From: Porticoccaceae bacterium
Lineage (GTDB): Bacteria > Pseudomonadota > Gammaproteobacteria > Pseudomonadales > Porticoccaceae
Assembly: GCA_024644595.1 (NCBI GenBank)
Contig: JAHEHL010000002.1
Span: 537,774-601,773 of the forward strand
DNA length: 64,000 nucleotides
Direction: 5' to 3'
Part shown: piece by piece, positions 59,039 through 64,000 of the stretch
Layout: the number at the start of each line of letters is the position of its first letter
Numbering within the stretch: position 1 is the stretch's first letter
Made by a program: the position numbers and the translations under genes
Notes under the pieces: generated by a model
Databases searched by the model: none
What the model saw: the letters and a program-made list of their open reading frames with translations, nothing else
What the model was told of the DNA's origin: nothing

Positions 59039-60331
59039 CTAGAGAGTTTTAAATACAGCCTCGGCGGCATCCAAGGTAAATTGGATATCGTCATCGGTGT
59101 GCGCAGCCGACATAAAGCCCGCTTCATAGGACGCTGGCGCTAGATAAATACCGGCATCGAGCATGCCATGGAAAAATTTACCGAAACGTTCGGTATCGCA
59201 CTGCATCACTTGCTGATAATTGATGATATGTTCTTCTTCGGTGAAGAACAGGCCCCACATGGTGCCCACGTGGTTGCTGGTCATGGCGATGCCGGCTGCT
59301 GCCGCGCGTTCGCGCAGACCTTTTACCAGCTGGTCGGTGTGAGTTACCAGCGGATCGAGAAAGCCGGGCTGAGAGACTTGATTGAGTGTGGCCAAGCCGG
59401 CTGCCATGGCAACTGGATTGCCGGAAAGAGTACCGGCCTGATAGACCGGACCCAGCGGTGCAATTTGCTGCATAATTTCACGCTTACCACCAAAGGCGCC
59501 CACCGGCATACCACCCCCGATGACTTTTCCGAGGCATATTAGATCAGGCTTTACACCGTAGTAAGCACTTGCTCCTTGGGGACCAATTCGGAATCCCGTC
59601 ATTACTTCATCGATAATTAAAACAGCACCGGATTCAGTGCAAGAGTCTCGCAGAGCCTGTAAAAACCCGGGAATCGGCGGTACACAGTTCATATTGCCGA
59701 CCACGGGTTCGACGATAATGCAGGCGATCTGATCGCCAATTTCGGCGAAGGTCTGTTTGACCTGCTCGATATTATTGTAGGTCAGGGTAATGGTGTGATC
59801 GGCAAGAGAGGCCGGCACGCCCGGCGAGCTGGGCACGCCAAGGGTGAGTGCGCCAGATCCGGCTTTGACCAGCAGCGAGTCAGAATGCCCGTGATAACAG
59901 CCTTCAAATTTTACAATCTTGTCGCGACCGGTATAGCCTCTCGCTAAGCGGATAGCACTCATGGTGGCTTCGGTCCCAGAATTGACCATGCGCACCATTT
60001 CCATTCCAGGAACCTGCTCGCAGACCTTGTCGGCGAGCAGAATTTCCAGCTCAGTTGGGGTGCCAAAGGTCATGGCTTTATCGAGTTGCTCACGGATAGC
60101 ATCCAACACCACTGGATGGCCGTGACCAAGAATCATCGGTCCCCAAGACATGACGTAGTCGACGTAGCGTTTGCCGTCAGCGTCAAACATATAGGCACCT
60201 TGAGCACGTTCAAAAAACACCGGCGTGCCGCCCACTGCGCGGAATGCTCGAACCGGGGAGTTTACGCCACCGGGAATATGCTTTTGAGCTGCTTCGAAAA
60301 GTTGTTGTGAGCGAGGGCCGACGTGGGTCAT
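59039..60331 (-). CDS. hemL: Glutamate-1-semialdehyde 2,1-aminomutase
   Basis: PLP enzyme making 5-aminolevulinate by the C5 pathway; 430 residues. [51 protein letters not shown] and the PLP lysine in [16 protein letters not shown] are present. I chose the ATG at 60331 ([10 protein letters not shown]), which has AGGAA about 7 bp upstream and aligns with HemL; the frame is open 69 bp further up. With hemB and hemJ it forms a haem group on the minus strand. Confidence 0.96.
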   Translation of the reverse strand: MTHVGPRSQQLFEAAQKHIPGGVNSPVRAFRAVGGTPVFFERAQGAYMFDADGKRYVDYVMSWGPMILGHGHPVVLDAIREQLDKAMTFGTPTELEILLADKVCEQVPGMEMVRMVNSGTEATMSAIRLARGYTGRDKIVKFEGCYHGHSDSLLVKAGSGALTLGVPSSPGVPASLADHTITLTYNNIEQVKQTFAEIGDQIACIIVEPVVGNMNCVPPIPGFLQALRDSCTESGAVLIIDEVMTGFRIGPQGASAYYGVKPDLICLGKVIGGGMPVGAFGGKREIMQQIAPLGPVYQAGTLSGNPVAMAAGLATLNQVSQPGFLDPLVTHTDQLVKGLRERAAAAGIAMTSNHVGTMWGLFFTEEEHIINYQQVMQCDTERFGKFFHGMLDAGIYLAPASYEAGFMSAAHTDDDIQFTLDAAEAVFKTL

Positions 60332-60485
60332 TAGAAATTCCTGATTGATTAGTGTGTTTAAGGTGCGAACGGCTGAACCGCTATTATCCCAGAGACGCAC
60401 TTTTTTTGCTGATGAATGTCTGTTCGGTAAGTCACTTGGGAGCGACTTTTAAATACGGCATGATTTGGGCGCTGGATGGCTGCTC

Positions 60486-60914
60486 TCAGGAAAAGGGTTT
60501 AACAACCACTAAAATGACGATGGCGATTAGAAACAGGACCGGAATCTCATTAAAAAATCGAAAGTAAATATGTGATTTTATGCTGGTGCCATCGCGCAGT
60601 TGTTTGAGGTGATAAGCGCACGCAAAGTGGTAGGCAATCAACACCACAATTAGCAGCACCTTAAGCTGAAACCATAGCTGGCTAAGGTAGTAGTCGAGCG
60701 ACATGGAGGCCAGCCAGGCACCGAGTGCAACAGTGGCAATCATCGAAGGTGTGGCGATACCTCGGTAGAGTTTGCGCTCCATGACAATAAAGCGCTCGAT
60801 GCTAAGACTGTCTTCAGACATGGCGTGATAGACAAACAGCCGGGGCAGATAGAACAGTGCGGCAAACCAGCAGATCACTGCAATGATATGAAAAGCCAGA
60901 ACCCACTCGTACAC
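60486..60914 (-). CDS. hemJ: Protoporphyrinogen oxidase HemJ
   Basis: 142-residue membrane protein with four predicted helices, UPF0093/HemJ family. It starts MYEWVLAFHIIAVICWFAAL with the conserved His and Trp of helix 1. LPRLFVYH, MERKLYRGI and LKVLLIVVLIAYHF follow. HemJ oxidises protoporphyrinogen IX with an unknown electron acceptor. It is divergent from argC, as in Pseudomonas. Confidence 0.93.
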   Translation of the reverse strand: MYEWVLAFHIIAVICWFAALFYLPRLFVYHAMSEDSLSIERFIVMERKLYRGIATPSMIATVALGAWLASMSLDYYLSQLWFQLKVLLIVVLIAYHFACAYHLKQLRDGTSIKSHIYFRFFNEIPVLFLIAIVILVVVKPFS

Positions 60915-61096
60915 CTGTTACCCCCTGAAAAATCGTTTTGTTGTTGCACTGTATAGCTGTTCAGGGATACAGGCGAAATGGACGGTTCGGCTAAACAGTT
61001 CAGCTAAAACAGTCCGGCCATAAATCCCACAGCTACTAAAAGATTCGGGTATTATAGACCGACAAAATATTTCTGGATAACGAAAAGAGAAGGCAC

Positions 61097-62146
61097 GTGA
61101 TTAAAGTAGGTATTGTTGGGGCAACAGGCTACACCGGAGCAGAACTGCTCAGGCTATTGGCCGTCCATCCGCAGGCGGAAGTGGTGGTGATAACCTCGCG
61201 CAGCGAACAGGGTAAGCCGGTTGCGGATCTCTATCCGAGTTTGAGAGGTATAGTCGATCTGGTGTTTTCGCTTCCCGATGTAGAGACTCTGGGGCAGTGC
61301 GATATTGTATTTTTTGCCACTCCCCATGGCGTCGCCCAGAGCATGGTTGCAGATATTCTCAATGCCGGCGTTAAGGTAATCGATCTCTCTGCCGATTTTA
61401 GGATCCGCAATGTAGCGCTGTGGGAAAGTTGGTACGGCCAGCCGCACGGTGCGCCGGAATTGATAGCTCAAGCCGTATACGGGCTGCCGGAGCTAAACCG
61501 TGAGGCCATTGCCAGTGCGACCTTAATCGCCTGCCCGGGCTGCTATCCCACCAGTGTGCAGCTGGGTTTTTTGCCGCTGCTCGAGGCGGGCTGTGTGGAT
61601 ACCCATGACCTGATTGCAAATTCGGCCTCGGGCGTCAGTGGTGCAGGGCGACAGGCCAGTATCAATAATTTGCATAGTGAAGTCAGCGACAGTTTTAAAG
61701 CCTACGCTGCTTCCGGACATCGTCATCACCCGGAGATTGTTCAGGGTTTGACCGACATGGTTGCTGCTACCGGCGCCACAGCAGAAGTGGTTAATCTAAC
61801 CTTTGTCCCGCATCTGTTGCCGATAAACCGTGGCATTCATACAACGCTGTACGCAAATCTCACTGATCCTGGCGTGGATGTGCAGGCGTTATTTGAGACG
61901 CGCTATGCTGACGAGCCGTTCGTCGATGTCATGCCGGCAGGCAGTCACCCACAGACCAGCTCGGTTCGCGGTTCAAACTATTGCCGCATTGCCGTTCATC
62001 GCCCTAATGGTGGTACAAAAGTGGTTGTGCTGGTGGTTGAGGATAATCTCACCAAAGGAGCGTCAGGTCAGGCGATACAGTGTATGAATATTGCCTGTGG
62101 ACTCCCTGAAAAGACCGGATTGGCTGCGCCAGCGCTGTTGCCCTGA
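61097..62146 (+). CDS. argC: N-acetyl-gamma-glutamyl-phosphate reductase
   Basis: NADPH-dependent third step of arginine synthesis; 349 residues starting at GTG 61097 with AGAGAAGG upstream. [18 protein letters not shown] is the NADP site. [17 protein letters not shown], and [11 protein letters not shown] with catalytic Cys149 follow. It shares one base with the next gene (TGATG), so it starts an operon with DUF6776 and bactofilin. Confidence 0.97.
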   Translation: MIKVGIVGATGYTGAELLRLLAVHPQAEVVVITSRSEQGKPVADLYPSLRGIVDLVFSLPDVETLGQCDIVFFATPHGVAQSMVADILNAGVKVIDLSADFRIRNVALWESWYGQPHGAPELIAQAVYGLPELNREAIASATLIACPGCYPTSVQLGFLPLLEAGCVDTHDLIANSASGVSGAGRQASINNLHSEVSDSFKAYAASGHRHHPEIVQGLTDMVAATGATAEVVNLTFVPHLLPINRGIHTTLYANLTDPGVDVQALFETRYADEPFVDVMPAGSHPQTSSVRGSNYCRIAVHRPNGGTKVVVLVVEDNLTKGASGQAIQCMNIACGLPEKTGLAAPALLP

Positions 62147-62850
62147 TGTCAGAGGTCAAGTCTATCGTTGTCTCATATCGCCCGAGGCTGGTCTACCTCG
62201 CTGTGTTTGGGCTTTGCGCACTGGTTCTGCTGGCGCTCTTTTCTGGCAAGTTCTGGGGTGACCGTTCATTCAGTCAGGAGATGCAGGAGAAGCGGCGGTT
62301 AGAGACTTTGTTTAGAGATCTGAGCAATACGGTTGCTGAGCAGCAAGAGGAACTGGGCCGACTTCGTCTGGGGTTGAAGGTAGATGAGGCGGCGCTGGAA
62401 AATAGCCGACAAGAGATGATTGTTTTGCAGCGCAGTATTTATCAGCGCGATGAAGAGTTAAAGCTTTATCGAGAGCTGCTGCGTGACAAGAATCAGCCCG
62501 ATGGTTTGTCAGTGGCTGAGTTCCGTCTGAGCTCGTTAGATGATGGGCGTATCGAATATCGCTGGGTAGCCCGACAAAAGACAGTGAAGATGAAGACCCT
62601 GCAGGTACTTGCAGAATTGTCGCTATCCGGTAATCTGAATGGCGAACCAACTGACCTGTCATTTCAGGAATTGGATACAGATATTGGAGAGCTCCCGCTG
62701 CGACTGGAGTTCAAATATTTCTCGATTAATCGTGGCATTCTGACGCTGCCGGAAAACTTTGAGCCTGAGTATATAAGGGTGTTGTTACGTTATCCGTGGA
62801 TGGAAAAACCACAGTTTGATCAAAAATTTGATTGGAAGGTAGAGGACTAG
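62146..62850 (+). CDS. DUF6776 membrane-anchored coiled-coil protein
   Basis: 234 residues: one N-terminal membrane helix (about 15-35, LVYLAVFGLCALVLLALFSG), a coiled coil (about 45-115) and a C-terminal beta-rich domain presumably in the periplasm. This is the family encoded between argC and bactofilin genes in pseudomonads. No biochemical role is known. Coupling with the bactofilin gene 3 bp downstream points to a cell-envelope or shape function (inference). Confidence 0.82.
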   Translation: MSEVKSIVVSYRPRLVYLAVFGLCALVLLALFSGKFWGDRSFSQEMQEKRRLETLFRDLSNTVAEQQEELGRLRLGLKVDEAALENSRQEMIVLQRSIYQRDEELKLYRELLRDKNQPDGLSVAEFRLSSLDDGRIEYRWVARQKTVKMKTLQVLAELSLSGNLNGEPTDLSFQELDTDIGELPLRLEFKYFSINRGILTLPENFEPEYIRVLLRYPWMEKPQFDQKFDWKVED

Positions 62851-62853
62851 AAT

Positions 62854-63267
62854 ATGTTTGGCAACGGTAAAAAGACCGGGCCCGCCGGTTTGGGTGAGAC
62901 GACACTAGTAGCGGCCGGGACTACCTTGACCGGTGATCTGGAATTCTCGGGTCATCTGGAAATTGAAGGGACTGTGGTTGGCAATATCACTTCGTCAGAC
63001 GAAAAGTCCAGGTTGCGCATACTTAATAGTGGAACAGTGCACGGTGATATCTCCGTGGGTACATTGATCATCAACGGCAGGGTTAAAGGTAATCTGTTCG
63101 CTAAAAAGCTGATTAAACTGGCCGCCAAAGCTTTGGTCGAAGGAAATCTGAACTACAAGCTGATCGAAATTGAGAAAGGCGCTGAAGTTGCCGGCAGTTT
63201 TGTTTATCATCAGTCCGCGACAAATATCAGCCAGTTTCCGGCTGACTCGAAAGAGTACAAAAAATAG
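62854..63267 (+). CDS. Bactofilin
   Basis: 137 residues. Right-handed beta-helix bactofilin core from about residue 15 to 115: TLTGDLEFSGHLEIEGTVVG, HGDISVGTLIINGRVKGNL and VEGNLNYKLIEIEKGAEV, with flexible tails. Bactofilins polymerise without nucleotide and scaffold cell-shape and envelope enzymes. It follows the coiled-coil membrane protein by 3 bp, which could be its membrane partner. Confidence 0.93.
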   Translation: MFGNGKKTGPAGLGETTLVAAGTTLTGDLEFSGHLEIEGTVVGNITSSDEKSRLRILNSGTVHGDISVGTLIINGRVKGNLFAKKLIKLAAKALVEGNLNYKLIEIEKGAEVAGSFVYHQSATNISQFPADSKEYKK

Positions 63268-63380
63268 TTTTCATTGCAATTGGCCTGGGCCGCATAATCG
63301 GACCTCGGCGCCGTTTGGCTATGGATTGTAGTCAGTCGGGTTAAATGGTCTTAGCTGCTTTCAGCAGGCACGGAGAAATA

Positions 63381-63734
63381 ATGTCAGGTATTGAAACATA
63401 TATCCCTTCACCGCTAAATGTAACCGATAGTGCGGTGGCCAAAGTTCAAGCTCTAAAAGTGGAAGAGGGCAACGACGATTTAAAACTGCGTGTCTATGTG
63501 ACAGGGGGTGGTTGCTCAGGGTTTCAATACGGATTCTCCTTTGAAGAGCTGCAGGCGGAAGATGACACGGCAGTGACAAGGGATAATGTTACTGTATTGA
63601 TCGATTCTTTGAGTTACCAGTACCTTGTTGGGTCGACGGTAGACTATGAAGAGGGCCTGATGGGGTCGCGATTTCTGATTACCAATCCTAACGCCTCGAC
63701 AACCTGTGGATGTGGAGCGTCATTTTCCATTTAA
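63381..63734 (+). CDS. erpA: Iron-sulfur cluster insertion protein ErpA
   Basis: A-type Fe-S carrier, 117 residues. The three cluster cysteines are in GGGCSGFQY and [10 protein letters not shown] chose ATG 63381 ([20 protein letters not shown]) with GGAG 7 bp upstream; the frame extends 36 bp further up without need. ErpA delivers clusters to isoprenoid and respiratory enzymes. It is followed by the convergent anmK. Confidence 0.95.
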   Translation: MSGIETYIPSPLNVTDSAVAKVQALKVEEGNDDLKLRVYVTGGGCSGFQYGFSFEELQAEDDTAVTRDNVTVLIDSLSYQYLVGSTVDYEEGLMGSRFLITNPNASTTCGCGASFSI

Positions 63735-63781
63735 GTCTCAACACAGACCATTTAGTCTACAGTCACGCCTCGAAAAGCCTG

Positions 63782-64000
63782 TTATGGAAGATAGTGCGCG
63801 CCGAGAATGGTCTCTCTACTGGCGCCTGTGACTGCGGGTAGGTTGCCCGGCAAGCCCTTAATATGTTGATGTGCCAGCCAAGCAAATGCGCAGGCTTCAA
63901 CCCAGGTCGGGTCCATACCCAGAGTGCCAGTTGAGGCAACTGGGGTAACGCCCAGATTTAGTCTTACCTGTGTCATCAACTGATCATTAAATACGCCGCC
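63782..64000 (-). CDS. anmK: Anhydro-N-acetylmuramic acid kinase (3' end only)
   Basis: The last 72 residues of a gene that runs off the right edge. GGVFNDQLMTQ at the boundary, then TLGMDPTWVEACAFAWLAHQ and GLPGNLPAVTGAS match the C-terminus of AnmK, which phosphorylates 1,6-anhydroMurNAc in peptidoglycan recycling. The erpA-anmK convergent order is as in Pseudomonas. Confidence 0.92.
   Translation of the reverse strand, partial: GGVFNDQLMTQVRLNLGVTPVASTGTLGMDPTWVEACAFAWLAHQHIKGLPGNLPAVTGASRETILGAHYLP

Overview
The window reads as ordinary chromosome of a gammaproteobacterium. Its gene order follows that of Pseudomonas and its relatives in several blocks: yggS-pilT-pilU, ruvX-yqgE-tonB-gshB-pilGHIJK-chpABC, trpEGDC-vfr-osmC-coq7, dusB-fis-purH, pepP-ubiH-ubiI with zapA and 6S RNA, and argC-bactofilin-erpA-anmK. 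The moderate base composition and compacted synteny suggest a marine relative (Cellvibrionales type), but that is inference. There is no phage, transposon, tRNA, rRNA or CRISPR array.

Layout. 0-2.5 kb: type IV pilus retraction ATPases PilT and PilU. 2.5-5.4 kb (minus): RuvX, YqgE, a TonB-like protein and glutathione synthetase. 5.6-17.5 kb: the complete twitching chemosensory operon pilGHIJK-chpABC. It includes a 2007-residue ChpA hybrid kinase, a PilJ receptor with an acidic tail and a short ChpB. 17.6-20.5 kb: an AlkK-like acyl-CoA ligase, a secreted EF-hand protein and rpe. 20.5-24.7 kb: trpEGDC, preceded by a 20-codon leader peptide with two Trp codons.

24.7-28.2 kb: Vfr/CRP-type regulator, OsmC protein, then a small unfamiliar regulon and coq7. 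The regulon is a LysR-type regulator, a divergent 40-residue membrane peptide and a candidate ~120-nt untranslated RNA. The peptide and RNA promoters carry near-identical twin LysR operators in the same geometry. I consider this the most interesting system in the window. 28.2-34.9 kb: purD, purH, fis and dusB (minus), with a plus-strand photolyase between purD and purH that appears to start at an AUC codon.

35-41 kb (minus): a DUF3426 protein, prmA, accC-accB-aroQ and dsbD. 41.2-45.3 kb: copper chaperone PCu(A)C, DUF2333 and a PAS-GGDEF-EAL protein with an apparent N-terminal frameshift. 45.3-50.6 kb: a sugar/adenosine kinase, rpiA, ilvA, pyk and 5-formyl-THF cyclo-ligase. 50.6-56 kb: 6S RNA, zapA, a ZapB-like protein, ygfB and pepP-ubiH-ubiI. 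56-61 kb (minus): an RsmC-like methylase, RsuA, hemB, hemL and hemJ. 61-64 kb: argC, a DUF6776 protein, a bactofilin, erpA and the 3' end of anmK.

Functionally the window joins surface motility and its chemosensory control, amino-acid, purine, haem and ubiquinone biosynthesis, fatty-acid entry (AccBC, acyl-CoA ligase) and redox or copper handling in the periplasm.
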